A stretch of DNA of 64,000 nucleotides from Tanypteryx hageni (Eukaryota; Arthropoda; Insecta; Odonata; Petaluridae). The stretch is from NCBI GenBank assembly GCA_028673005.1, contig CM054112.1, forward strand, positions 25,595,624 through 25,659,623, written 5' to 3'. The position numbers and the translations under genes were made by a program. Below, in pieces: positions 9,000 through 19,229 of this stretch (the stretch's first letter is position 1; each line of letters begins with the position of its first letter). Under the pieces are notes generated by a model, which was not told the origin of the DNA, did no database searches, and saw only the letters and a program-made list of their open reading frames with translations.

Positions 9000-11330
9000 T
9001 CTGGCGACTGGCCGGGGCACTAAACTCTCGGAGGGTGCCCTGTCGACGCCCTATTCATAGGTTATTTGCACATGGGTGAATTCTGGATGGCAATCGTTGA
9101 ATGTATAAACATATAGAAGCCATAATTTAATTTTTGTCGTCATTGTTTTGACAAAAAAATGCACATGCGAGTTAAAAATGTTTTTATACAAATTTTCTGA
9201 AGTAAAAGGGGCGTTCGAATGAATCATTTCCTTGGGCGCAAAAATCACTGGGACTGGGACAGAATGGATATTTAATTAGAGTGATGTTGAGGATCGTTCA
9301 TATTAGAAATAATATGAGTAGAGAGCGTAAATAAACGGAAAATCGAAGTATATTGTTCTCAGGTGAAGTTGTAGGTAGATTTTCTTTCAAGAATGCATCG
9401 AGTGCAAGTTACGCTTCATTGTCATTTTTAACATCAAGCGATTTTCCAAATTCAGATCGTAGTTTCAGCCCATTATTGCGCGAGGTCTTAATTCTTCCGG
9501 ATCATAAACGCGAGCCGCACATACGATTCAAGCACGTGACAAGGAAATTATGCACACCTGCGCATAACCCTTCCCTTATCTCGCAAGATTATACAATGAA
9601 AATATTAAACGGAACTTATGACGACCGGCAGATGTTTAATTATTCATTCGAGTCCACATCATCAATCGGATTTTGCTCTCCTACAATCTGTATCGTGTCA
9701 GTTTATTGGGTCAGAATCGTGCAACATTTAGAAGTGTCAAAAATTGTACGTGTGATCGAGATTCAAAATGTTTTAAATTGGATAATGAACGAATTTTTAT
9801 CGTTATCGTTAAACTGGAAAGGGACCATCAGATAATTATGAAATTAGCGAACGACGGAGTGAAAATAATTATTTTACTCGCGATAGAAAATGCGTTAAAT
9901 ACTCGCCATCGTGCGAAGCCTTGAATAATTTCGCAGGACCAAAAAATTGCGTCGGAACATTCCCTAAAGAAACGTAAAACATCGCGCGATTAGCAAACGG
10001 TCGTCTCTCGCAATTTATTCCCGCCACAGTGTTTGGTATTGTGTGTTTAGCGTTTGACGTGACGCAATCAGACATGGCAGTGGCAAATGCTTTATTTTCC
10101 CTTCCCGTTTGAAATTGCTTTCAGCGCTGATGAGATCCACGACGGAGAGAGAGACTCATTCTATTCCTCTGATGAGATCGAATTTATTTTTCGCGCTCCC
10201 GTTCCATCTCACGTGGTGAGATGGAAGTGATTTATTTGCGGCGCGGAAAGTAAAAAAAAAATTCTAATGGAAATGCGTGGAAAAAATAAAGAGACTGGAA
10301 TTTTTGACGCATATTTCAGAGTGGATGAGGAAGTTCTGTTGATCTGTTTACTTTGCTAAATGTCTGGTGAATGTTTCGCGATGGGGTTTCGCACAATAAA
10401 TGCGTATCGTTTCGCAAAGGTGAGAAATTGGAAACCTTTTGGAGAAGTCATACCGAAACTAACTTCGCAGACGTGCTTCCTGTTGGCATACTTTTACCCT
10501 TTTCAGCCTGCAGCAGCTAGTCGTTTTGTAAGCCACATTTGCTGAGAAAGTTAAAATTAAATCATTGAATGGTATAATTGCAAAGATGGAATACTATTTG
10601 ATCAAAAATCCATCTGTTGCAATTGAGCCAACGAAATAATCCCTTGTCATCGCTTGTTCTAGAACGTAGACGTTTCTTCAAATTGAAAGCGACGTTGCTT
10701 GGTAATTTCAACGGTAGGTTGCTGTTGTTTGAAACGTCATCAAGTAAAATTTCATGAAAGTTGTAATCATACTCCTAAAATAATAGTTTTTTTGGCGCTT
10801 CACGTTTTCTTCATTAATGTATGCTGAGATGGTATCGTGAGGTTCCTCAGTGAAAGAAATGACCGGATGCTTCGGAGATACGGTGGGCGTGTCTGACCCA
10901 GAATTAAGATTCCACTGGCGCCATCTCCACCGGGACGAATGCGATAAACTATCATTTTTCCGAGAGTCTTGAGGCGATGGTAATTTCGTGATAAATGTCT
11001 GGTCATAAGAGAGCGAGGTCACTTAACTTCTGACCATCCCCAGAAAACGCTAAAAGCACCTGAGATCCATTACCTGCACAATGCTCTTATTAAGGGTGAT
11101 TTTTTCGTCAACTTTCGGCCGAAAACCGGGAAGTTTCGATCAAATTGATTATCCTTCTAATGACGCAGACGTGTAATTTAATGAGGGCCCCGAGACTGCT
11201 TCATTACACACACACGCATTTAAAATTAAGCACCGGCAGAGTATAATTAAGACGTTACAGCTCGAGTCGATTTGATTTCAAGCTGCCCCAAAACAACTAT
11301 TACATGGTAGGAAAAATGTGAATTCACAAA
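9000..11330. other. Anonymous DNA with one 160-codon unassigned ORF
   Basis: An ORF at 9353-9835 (+) is the longest one in the first 11 kb that is not low-complexity. Its product (SFKNASSASYASL... GTYDDRQMFNYSFES) shows no motif, signal peptide or membrane segment I recognise, and the region is AT-rich. I consider it a chance ORF. Otherwise I see only a short perfect palindrome at 10202-10226. Confidence 0.4.
10202..10226. repeat. Perfect 11-bp-arm palindrome centred on CACGTG
   Basis: TTCCATCTCAC, then GTG, then GTGAGATGGAA form a perfect inverted repeat with a 3-base spacer. The junction creates CACGTG, a canonical E-box core. It may be a protein-binding site or a chance palindrome; there is no adjacent gene to support a role. 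Confidence 0.4.
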
Positions 11331-11527
11331 CATTATGGAACAATGATTCTTAACCTTTCCGATTCCACGGGCCACTGTCAATGAAACAGATTTCACGTGG
11401 ACCACCAATGTATCTAAAACCTTATGATATCATTGAAATAATAACAATAATCTTAATTTATTATTATTATGAAACATTATTAACATGAAGTCAGACACAC
11501 TGATCAGGAAAGTCTAATTACTAATTA

Positions 11528-12819
11528 CAAGGGTGGTTCAAATGAAAACATCAAAAGTGAAAAGCAAGTGGGAAGAAGTATGAAATCTTATCATGATTGC
11601 TATTGTTGTTAGTTATTTTTGTTATTGTTGTTATTATTTTGGTGGGATATTTTGTGGTATTTGGTACCCCTTACCATAAAAATATAGCATCTCGTATAGA
11701 ACTTTGCACAAGTTGGAGTTGAGATCAGTGATAGGATTTTTGAACGAAGGAGTGAAACCTATTGAAATACGCAGGAGGATGGTTAATGTGTATGGAGATA
11801 ACTGTTTATCACAGGGGAGAGTGTATAAATGGGTTTAAAAGTTTAAAAATGGTGTACAAGATGTGGAAGACGCTGCTCAGCCAGGGCAGGATGATCACGT
11901 AGTCACACCGGCGAACATTTCTGCCATTGATAGGCTCATTCGCGAAAACCGTTGCATTAAAGTGAAAGAAATCATTAAGAAATTGAGCATCAGCGTTGGA
12001 CCTGTTCACAATATTGTCCACAAAGAGCTTGGATTCAATAAAGTTTGTTCGAGGTGGGTGCTCTGGTAACTCACTGAAGTAACAATGTGTTGGCGCTTGC
12101 TCTGTGCTACTCTCTCGGTATGAATCTGAAGGGGGAGATTTCTTGAACTGCATAGTGACTGGGGATGAGATATGGGTCAATCACTTTCAGCCTGAGAGTA
12201 AGTGAGCAAGTAAAGAATGGCGGCATCCAAGCTTGCCGAAGCCAAAAAAATTCAAAGCGACACCATCCGCAGAAAAAGTGATGTTGACTGCATTTTGGGA
12301 CAAAAATGGAGTTATTTTGGAGAGTTATATAGAAAAAGGGACAATTGTCAATAGTGATTCCTACCGCGATCTTCTTAAGAACGGACTGAAGCCTGCAATC
12401 CTGTCAAAACGTCAGGGACTCATCCGAAAAGGAATTTGTTTGCAGCAAGACAATGCCCGTCCTCATAGTGCCCGTGCGACTCTTGAAACCATTCAGGATC
12501 TGCATTTTGAAGTGATACTCCATCCGCCTTCTTCCCCAGACTTGACTCAGAGTGATTTTCATCTTTTTGGCCCACTCAAAGAGGCATTACGAGGGAAACA
12601 CTTTCGTTCTGACTGTGATCTTAAAAATGCGGTGCATGATTGGCTGAGCTAGCAACCAAAAAAGTTCTTTTCCAATGGGATCCATGCTTTGGTTTCGTGA
12701 TGGCAAACGTGCATTGCAAGAGGAGGGGACTATGTTGAAAAGTAAATGAGTATTTTGTCAAAGGTTTTAATAAAACATTTTTCTTTTCACTTTTGCTGTT
12801 TTTATTTAAACCACCCTCG
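11528..12819 (+). mobile_element. mariner transposon, 1292 bp, inside the hAT element
   Basis: The terminal inverted repeats begin CAAGGGTGGTTCAAATGAAA (left) and, on the minus strand, CGAGGGTGGTTTAAATAAAA (right). They match at 32 of the first 36 bases. TA dinucleotides at 11526-11527 and 12820-12821 are the expected Tc1/mariner target duplication. The length is normal for mariner (about 1.3 kb), so this is a full-length copy. Its transposase frame is broken, so it is not autonomous. It is nested in an older hAT element, which orders the two insertions. Confidence 0.92.
11684..12745 (+). pseudogene. Degenerate mariner transposase (DD34D)
   Basis: The ancestral protein cut and rejoined DNA at TA targets in the nucleus. 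The N-terminal helix-turn-helix part reads through LRSVIGFLNEGVKP, YKWV and an HTH stretch. The catalytic part keeps all three aspartates: one in VTGDEIWV, one in QQDNARPHSA, and one in SPDLTQSDFHLFG, with 34 residues between the last two. This spacing defines mariner. Inactivating changes are an ATA where the start would be (11684), a frameshift near 11715, TAA at 11836 and 12067, a second frameshift between 12070 and 12150, TGA at 12203, TAG at 12650 and TGA at 12698. The family's usual terminal DYVEK is still readable before the TAA ending at 12745. The open pieces 11863-12069 and 12233-12652 are fragments of this one pseudogene. Confidence 0.93.
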
Positions 12820-13717
12820 TACAAACATACTTTCGCATTGCATTTTAAATGTACATTCTGTTATTAGTGCGATCCCTGAACCTGAATGTTTAAACGCATT
12901 TCCTCAAATCTTGGCGTAAAATTTGACCGAGAGATTCGCATCATTGAATTTATCCCAAGTATTTTTCTGTTTTATTTTATCATTTCTGTCGATGCAGAGA
13001 ATCCTGTTTCGCACAGGTAGCATGAAAAGAAATGTATAAATGGTCTTAATATGGGGAGGGATTTCTTTAGATTTTGAGCATGGCGACATTATCGGTGATA
13101 GTCTTACAAAGACTTTTCTCTAAAATATTCAGGAACTATTTTAATACTAGCTTATTGGCCACTGGTCAATAAACGCGGACCACCTCTTTACGTATATGCT
13201 TACGGACCACCAGTGGACCGCGGAGCACAGGTTAAGAAACACTGTTATAGAAGAATAATTGGGAGTTTTCCTTAGTAGAACGTTTCCATAAACTTCTAGA
13301 AATCAGAGCGGCCTACACAAAATGCTCAGGAAATATTTACTTTTCACATTTTTTGGGAAATATCACATTTCAGTTAAGCTTTATGCGCTCATGCATAAGG
13401 CTGTGTCCATACTGAAGCTCATAGCGGCTCTGGGAGCTCAGCTCATAGACTAGATCACAGCTGCGCCTGTGTCAAATACATTGTTTCAAATTGGGAAGTC
13501 CATACCGGAGCGGCACTCATATCTGTTAGTGGTGAGGGGACAAGCGATTACAGCTCAGATGTCATTGTAATTTGTCTTCTCAGCTAGTAAGCGTTGCTCT
13601 GTCCTCAGGTTATACAAGAAGGTTTCACTCTTCAATAAAAAAATTAACCGAAAGTAAAGTAAAGGAAATGTTGTTAGGTATGGATAAATGCTGAACAACT
13701 TTTACCTTGTTGTAGAG

Positions 13718-13815
13718 CAGGGGTGTCAAACTCACGTCGGTGCATGAAGGCCCTCCAACGACCCCGCGGGCCGCATTAAGGCATCGTACCTAGTTTGCGG
13801 GCCTCATACGTTCCC
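13718..13815 (+). mobile_element. hAT-like terminus, right end not found
   Basis: CAGGGGTGTCAAACTC at 13718, followed by GCGGGCCGCATT, is a typical hAT-type left end and resembles the complete element at 16113. I searched downstream for a matching inverted end followed by the octamer TTGTAGAG that precedes this terminus and found none. It is probably truncated or interrupted by the repeats that follow. Confidence 0.4.
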
Positions 13816-14080
13816 AGTCCTCACACCTTTCTATTTCTTTGGACATTCACTCTCCCCTTCCACAAGAAAGAAATCACCCCAACCCTTTGATGCGCCCTTA
13901 AATCCATTCATTCCAAAAATAGTAATAGATTCGGCGTCGAGGGTTAAGTTCTTCTGAGATGCAAGAAACACGCTTGTAGCGGGAAGAACATACTTAGTGC
14001 CCCACATGTGTAGAATTTTTATAAATCTGAATGAGCAGTACAAGATTGGAAAGGTGTACTCCATGTCGGAGCACACAGAG

Positions 14081-14165
14081 TTTCCATCTGCATCTACATG
14101 TTACCCTGCAATTCACCTAATTGGTGGGTGGCAGGGGGTGCAATGCACCAAAACCTACATAAATA
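14081..14165 (+). repeat. Fragment resembling a dispersed arthropod repeat
   Basis: The phrase TGCATCTACATGTTACCCTG, followed by a GGTGGGTGGCAGGGGGTGCA segment, resembles a widely dispersed insect repeat that begins with CATCTACATCTACAT and contains a GTGGCGGAGGGT block. The identification is from memory of the pattern and is weak. Confidence 0.3.
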
Positions 14166-14266
14166 TTTTCTATCGCAGGTTGAAATTTTCTATTGTGATC
14201 TCCAAATGCGTTCTTTGAGATTTCACAATGTTCTCAATATTTTTCGCTCAGATGAGAATTTCATGT

Positions 14267-14695
14267 AAAGTGGTCGTAATTATTGTCCGAATTTTACCAA
14301 AATTGGAATCGTTAAATTAATTTTAACAAAACCCGCCAATGCCAAATTTCATCAAAATACGTCAAGCGATTCTAGAGTTGAAACAAAGGAACATTGTAAA
14401 CTACATGTAGGTCTCCATGCAAAGTGGTCGTAATTGTTGTCCGATTTTAAACAAAATTGGAATTGATCAATTAATTTTAGTAAAACTCCCCAATACCAAA
14501 TTTCATTCTAATACGTCCAGCGGTTCCCGAGTTGAAACAAAGGAACATTGTCAACTATTTATAACTCACGTAAAGTGGTCGTAATTGTTGTCCGATTTTA
14601 ACCAGAATTGGAATTGATCAATTAATTTTAGTAAAACTCCACAATACCAAATTTCATCATAATACGTCCAGCGGTTTCCGAGTTTTTAACATGCG
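14267..14695 (+). repeat. Three tandem copies of a ~152-bp unit
   Basis: Units start at AAAGTGGTCGTAATT (14267, 14421, 14572), giving periods of 154 and 151 bp; the third copy is truncated near 14695. Each contains ACCAAATTTCATCA or a close variant, then AATACGTCCAGCGG or a close variant. The wording resembles a 3' UTR of an invertebrate non-LTR retroelement, so this could be either a short satellite or a tandem duplication of a retroelement tail. No coding frame. Confidence 0.85.
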
Positions 14696-14699
14696 AACG

Positions 14700-16100
14700 G
14701 TGATGAGGCGTGATCGAGTATTCTCCGCTCCAGCATGGCCACGATAAGCGTTCACCTCTACTGTGATCTCAGCTTCCCTCTGTGCTCTCTGCTCTGGTCT
14801 TTGAGCGGCAAGCAGACAGACATCATTTCCTCAATTTTACATTTTGTTTTGTGAGATTGGTTAAGGTGGATTTGCTCATAACCTTCTATATTCGAAATGT
14901 GATTTTTTAAATATTTGTATTTTATAACATATATAATAATAACTAGTTAATGGTATGAAATACTCCAAGAAATTATAAATTGTATTTTTTAATTTCTTGT
15001 ACACTCAGAGTCACATCTTGTTTTATGATTGACCGTTTTTTTCTCATTCCAGGTAATTTCCTAATAGGACGAATCAAACGGTATTGATACGCTGTAAGCG
15101 TCGTTGTGGCCGCGTCTCTGGATCAGCAAAGAATGGCGTGTTGCAATTAGGCCACGCTCACAACAAGGCATTTGTAAGTTATGACTGATATTTTCTCGAA
15201 ACTGTTTATTTTGTTGGAAAAGAATTGCCTAGCCCGAGGGTCAGAAATTTAAATCGATTCGCAATATTTTATAAATTTAATATAATTCGCGTAAGTTATT
15301 CAGAGCTTCATCTTTTTATATTCTTAATGTTTCGAAAGTATGAAGTTTTTCAGAGAAGCACCATAGCCCTTATTTTTTTAGCTCAGCAGTAGATTAACAA
15401 AAAGTAGTACATGAAAAAGGTATGTCTGAAGTTTTAATAATCGCTTAAGAGTTGATATGGGTAGTTACGTTAAAACTATTATGAATGCGAAAATGTCCGT
15501 ATGTCCAACAGTTGTTAATTTGACTCTAACGACTACTGCTTATTAGTTTTGTTTTTCTCAACCCCTATGAGATTGAAAGAGTTATTTACATCGCACAGTT
15601 CATTATTCAAAAAAGACGTAAATTTAGTTTAGTACACATACATTAAAGGAGTATAACTAAAATAGACTTCATTTGGCACTAATCGGAACCTAACGTCACC
15701 ATTCTATGGCTTCTCTTTCCATTTATTCAACCTCGCCTTAATCTTGTGACAAATTGGTTCGAAAAAGCTGGGACTAGTCCCTTTTCGCGCAATCAAAAAC
15801 CAAATCCAGTTTTTCAAAAACTCATTCCATCGTCTTTATATGGATATTACAATCTATGACGGCTCTATCCCATAATATCTTTGAATACCTCGGAAGAAAT
15901 TTCGCTGCTTTGCAAAAAATATGAGATAGTTCGTAAATGAGGATATTTCAGGGGTATTGAGTTTCTGCATCCTAATACTGGCTAATTTATTTCGATACTA
16001 TTTTTGAACCCTCAGCGTAATCGACACAAGTTACATAATTCAGCCATTAATACAGCTGAATAAACGAATTTCCTATTGCTCGATATTCTATTTGGCTCGG
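14700..16100. other. AT-rich anonymous DNA, no gene seen
   Basis: Mostly AT-rich, with a brief GC-richer patch near 15080-15170. No ORF above the short background, no RNA gene and no repeat terminus recognised. Confidence 0.5.
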
Positions 16101-16112
16101 TCAGTCATAAGG

Positions 16113-16347
16113 CAGGGGTGTGCAAAGTTGTTAACGTAGCGGGCTGCATCCGTAGATGTCAGCGCTTTGACAGTCCCTGGGTAATATGTAGATGTAGATT
16201 AGAAATCACGAGCGCTTCTGCGGGCCGGTTGGGAGTTTATGTGGGAACTAATCAATTTTGCAATTAAGATACACAAAATTGTCGGAATTAAATATCGCAG
16301 ACCTCATTTTGATCAAAGCTTCTCGGGCCGTAGATTGCACGCCTCTG
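16113..16347. mobile_element. hAT-type MITE, 235 bp, perfect 8-bp target duplication
   Basis: The left end CAGGGGTGTGCAAAGTT and the right end, on the minus strand, CAGAGGCGTGCAATCTA form imperfect terminal inverted repeats. Both are followed inward by a GC-rich subterminal block (GCGGGCTGCATCCG and CGGCCCGAG). The element is flanked by identical octamers TCATAAGG (16105-16112 and 16348-16355). Exact duplicates imply a fairly recent insertion. It has no coding capacity. Confidence 0.85.
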
Positions 16348-16349
16348 TC

Positions 16350-17660
16350 ATAAGGAACACCCACTGAGGAGATGCTGTAACTTTCTTTTGAACAATCGCT
16401 CCTTTTTTAAGAGCATTTTGGAGGTTGGGTGAAAAGTATTAGGGTCACATTCTGGGGTTCGGGAGAAAGATGACATTTTCCGGGACGGTCATCTTCCCTC
16501 TTTCTTTTGGGTGCCGCAAAATGGTTGACGGGAGAACTAGGAGGACCCAACAATAGGGATGCTGACATGGAAGGATGGCGCAAAACTCCAACTCGATTGC
16601 ATTTCTCCCTTCCCCGTCTTCTCCCTTTCCGCCCTACATCCACCTGCCAACCTTAGCTAAAGAGCCCTATAGAACTAGGGCGGCAATAGTTTTCCGTCCT
16701 GCAATCCGTCAGGACACCCTTCCTCAACCCTTCTACCTCTTCTCCCTCTCTCGAAAAACCCTTTTAGAACATTTTTTTGCTCTGCGTCAATAAACTCCCT
16801 TTTCCGTCGGTCAACCCTTTGGTTCCCAAACCTAATAGTGCAATCGGTCGCAGCCGAAGTCTCCTGCCCCTTTTAGCCCCGCGGGTGGCGCAAGGAGACA
16901 GAGAGATAAACCCGGCGGGGGCGAAAGGAAGGGTCGCCCGAGGATGAGGGGGACGGGTCTTACGTGAGGAAAGGGTTTGCGGGCGGAGTATGAGGGAGTG
17001 GGCCACTCGTCGATTGCCCAAGAATAGTGCGCCTGAAAAAAAGAAGGGGAAAGGTTCTTAAGAGGAGTATGACGTATTGCGGGGAGGGAGGGATGGCTGG
17101 TGTTTGTTCTGAAGGGGGAAATGGTAGGCGTTCTTCTTCGCTGCGGAGGCTGGAGGATGGTAATGCCGTCAAACATCGGTTTGACGCGTTTTCCCTGGCA
17201 ACTGTCTTGTGCGTTGAAATAAAACAATTTACTTAGGTGGAAAAACGTTCCCGCTTGCTTCGAAGTTCTATCCCATCTCCCTACTCGTCCTTTCCTTCTC
17301 CTACCCCAATCCCTCCCTTCTCCTCCCACTCCCTCCTCCCACTCCCTCCATCCTCCTGTACTCCTTCCCCGCACCCTTCATCCCTCTCCCCTCCTCATCT
17401 CCCAGTTTTCCTTATCGTTCGAGCATATGCAGATAACTCGACCGGCTATTTCGTGTAACTGGACAGTAATCCTATATTTTTGTTATTTCTTTTTGCTAAA
17501 ACGATGATTGAATTATATTCAACTAATAAATTGATATCCCGCATGATTTTTTAAATCCTGTAGGAGATTTGATCTGTAGAAGGTTTTAATGGTATTCGAG
17601 GTACCGTTCTCATGAAATAAAATATTCCATGAAATAATTTATCCCATTCAGATATCTATT
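16350..17660. other. GC-richer anonymous DNA with pyrimidine tract
   Basis: This stretch is less AT-rich than its surroundings and includes a C/T-rich segment at 17270-17400. Overlapping ORFs on both strands (the longest is 16832-17374, minus, 180 codons) are basic, Ser/Arg/Pro-rich and lack domains. I see no convincing gene. Confidence 0.45.
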
Positions 17661-17670
17661 TTTAGACTGG

Positions 17671-17857
17671 AAACCTAGCCTTATGAAATGGCCCCGTCTG
17701 TCTGTCTGTGCGTGTGTCCCCTACTAACAACTTTTGCACCAATGGACCGATTTTCATGAAACTTGGTATGAGACTCGTGCTGCCAGGGCCCACCTCCCGG
17801 TTATATTTAATTTGACGATGATCGAAGTTCCGGATTTTATTCCAGGAACGTTTTTCT
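17671..17857 (-). repeat. Mosaic repeat, right end module (copy 2, inverted)
   Basis: Reverse-oriented counterpart of 6184-6352. On the plus strand it reads TGTCCCCTACTAACAACTTT then CGATTTTCATGAAACTTGG. A CTGTCTGTCTGTG run at 17697-17709 is its short-tandem tail. It sits at the outer end of the inverted mosaic repeat; the companion module is at 18757-19105. Confidence 0.75.
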
Positions 17858-18756
17858 CTATTTGTTTTACATAGAAAAAATCTCAAATCCATCGTGCAGA
17901 GATGTTTTCTTTGATACATTAAAATATCTTAAATTTGTGATACCGGAGCGAGGTTTGTACTGTTCTAAGGGGAAGAGAATGTAGATATGTAGATTCTAAT
18001 TCGATAGATATATAGTATTAGTGGTATTTTTCATATTTATTTTTTTAATTGTACCTATTTAGTTGTTTGTTTTTATAATTTCAGTATTTTGGCGCAGTTT
18101 TCACATTATTTGTATTATATAACCTTATCTTTCCTTTTCTGTATTTATATTGTTGAAGCGAATCTGAACAAATTACAAGCGGCTATAATAGCAACGAGAT
18201 TAAATAAACTTTCATTGTTCGTGGTGCAATAGAATTCTCTTTATTTTAATGTAGATTTGTATTGATACGAACATTCCTACGTTTTTGAAGGGATATTTCT
18301 GCTAATAGTTGTAAGTTTTTACTTATCGTAATTATTATTGATATTAAGTTTTTATTTATCTCAAAACCTTTTTTCTTTATTCATTTAAGATAATTCTGAA
18401 AACTGTTTTCCCTATGAAAAGGCCATTGAAAACCTCGTTGGTGATAAACAGTTTCACTCCTACTAGTAACTAAAGCTGAATTACTCTGAACTAGCAGTAT
18501 ATTTTCGTTGATTTTAAGCAATATGAATGGATAAGTCATTATTTTTATTAATGAAACAAAAGATACTGTCAAAGAACTTACTACTGTAAAAAGATTTAAG
18601 GTTAAATATAGAAACCCCCACATCACTCAACCGCTATTGCAACTTTTTACGCCCATGCAAGCAGAAAGGTTATCATAATTATATTATAGAGTTTCTTCAT
18701 ATTAAAGTATTAACTATATAAAAGTTGGTTATAAAAATTTATTTTTATATCTTCAC
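17858..18756. other. Core of inverted mosaic repeat, not alignable to copy 1
   Basis: AT-rich DNA between the two conserved modules. It is about as long (899 bp) as the core of copy 1 (5242-6183, 942 bp), but I could not align the two by eye. It lacks the palindrome and the direct duplication seen in copy 1. No ORF of interest. Confidence 0.5.
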
Positions 18757-19105
18757 TTGTTTTCTTTTCCACTCGACTATCCTTCAACGATTGACTGTTG
18801 ATTCATACATATTAGCGTATAAACAGTAACATTTATTAAATTCGTTTATTTTTAAAAATACATGTAAAATATGTCAGAAAGAGATTTTAGCATTGTTTTT
18901 AGTATTTTAAACCTGATAATGCTCTATTAATTTGTTTTCCAATTTTTCTCTATCATTAATAAACTATGAACTACGAGTGGCATTTATGGTATGAGAATTC
19001 CTTGGGATGACTAACACATACTGAAATATTTCCTGTCAATATAAGTATGTAATCATTTCGGGACGTCAACTTTGTGAAACCAGCCTGCATTAGTCCTGGT
19101 TTGGA
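18757..19105 (-). repeat. Mosaic repeat, left end module (copy 2, inverted)
   Basis: Reverse-oriented counterpart of 4891-5241, matching along nearly its whole length with scattered substitutions and small indels. The last shared bases on the plus strand are CCTGGTTTGGA at 19095-19105. Non-coding. Confidence 0.75.
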
Positions 19106-19200
19106 CTTCTTGTTTATTCAAAACTAAGCAACCTGTTAGGCTGTTGATGAACGATGAAGAGCTTTTATAGTTACACTGTCATGTGAACTATTTTTATCAA

Positions 19201-19224
19201 TATATATATATATATATATATATA
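19201..19224. repeat. (TA)12 microsatellite
   Basis: Uninterrupted TA dinucleotide repeat. Confidence 0.95.
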
Positions 19225-19229
19225 GCGAG

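Larger units (their letters stand above)
11341..13244. mobile_element. hAT-type element, 1.9 kb, interrupted by mariner
   Basis: The termini are CAATGATTCTTAACCTTT at 11341 and, on the minus strand, CAGTGTTTCTTAACCTGT ending at 13244 (15 of 18 match). Subterminal sequences also mirror each other (GGACCACC near 11398 and 13204). Flanking octamers TTATGGAA (11333-11340) and TTATAGAA (13245-13252) agree at 7 of 8. Subtracting the mariner at 11528-12819 leaves about 612 bp with no transposase, so this was a non-autonomous hAT before the mariner landed in it. Confidence 0.75.

Noticed and set aside
9353..9835. 160-codon ORF of normal complexity
   Set aside because: No recognisable domain, signal or partner, in AT-rich DNA. 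A chance ORF of this length is plausible in 64 kb.
16832..17374. 180-codon minus-strand ORF
   Set aside because: Arg/Ser/Pro-rich with overlapping open frames on both strands; explained by local GC and C/T bias.
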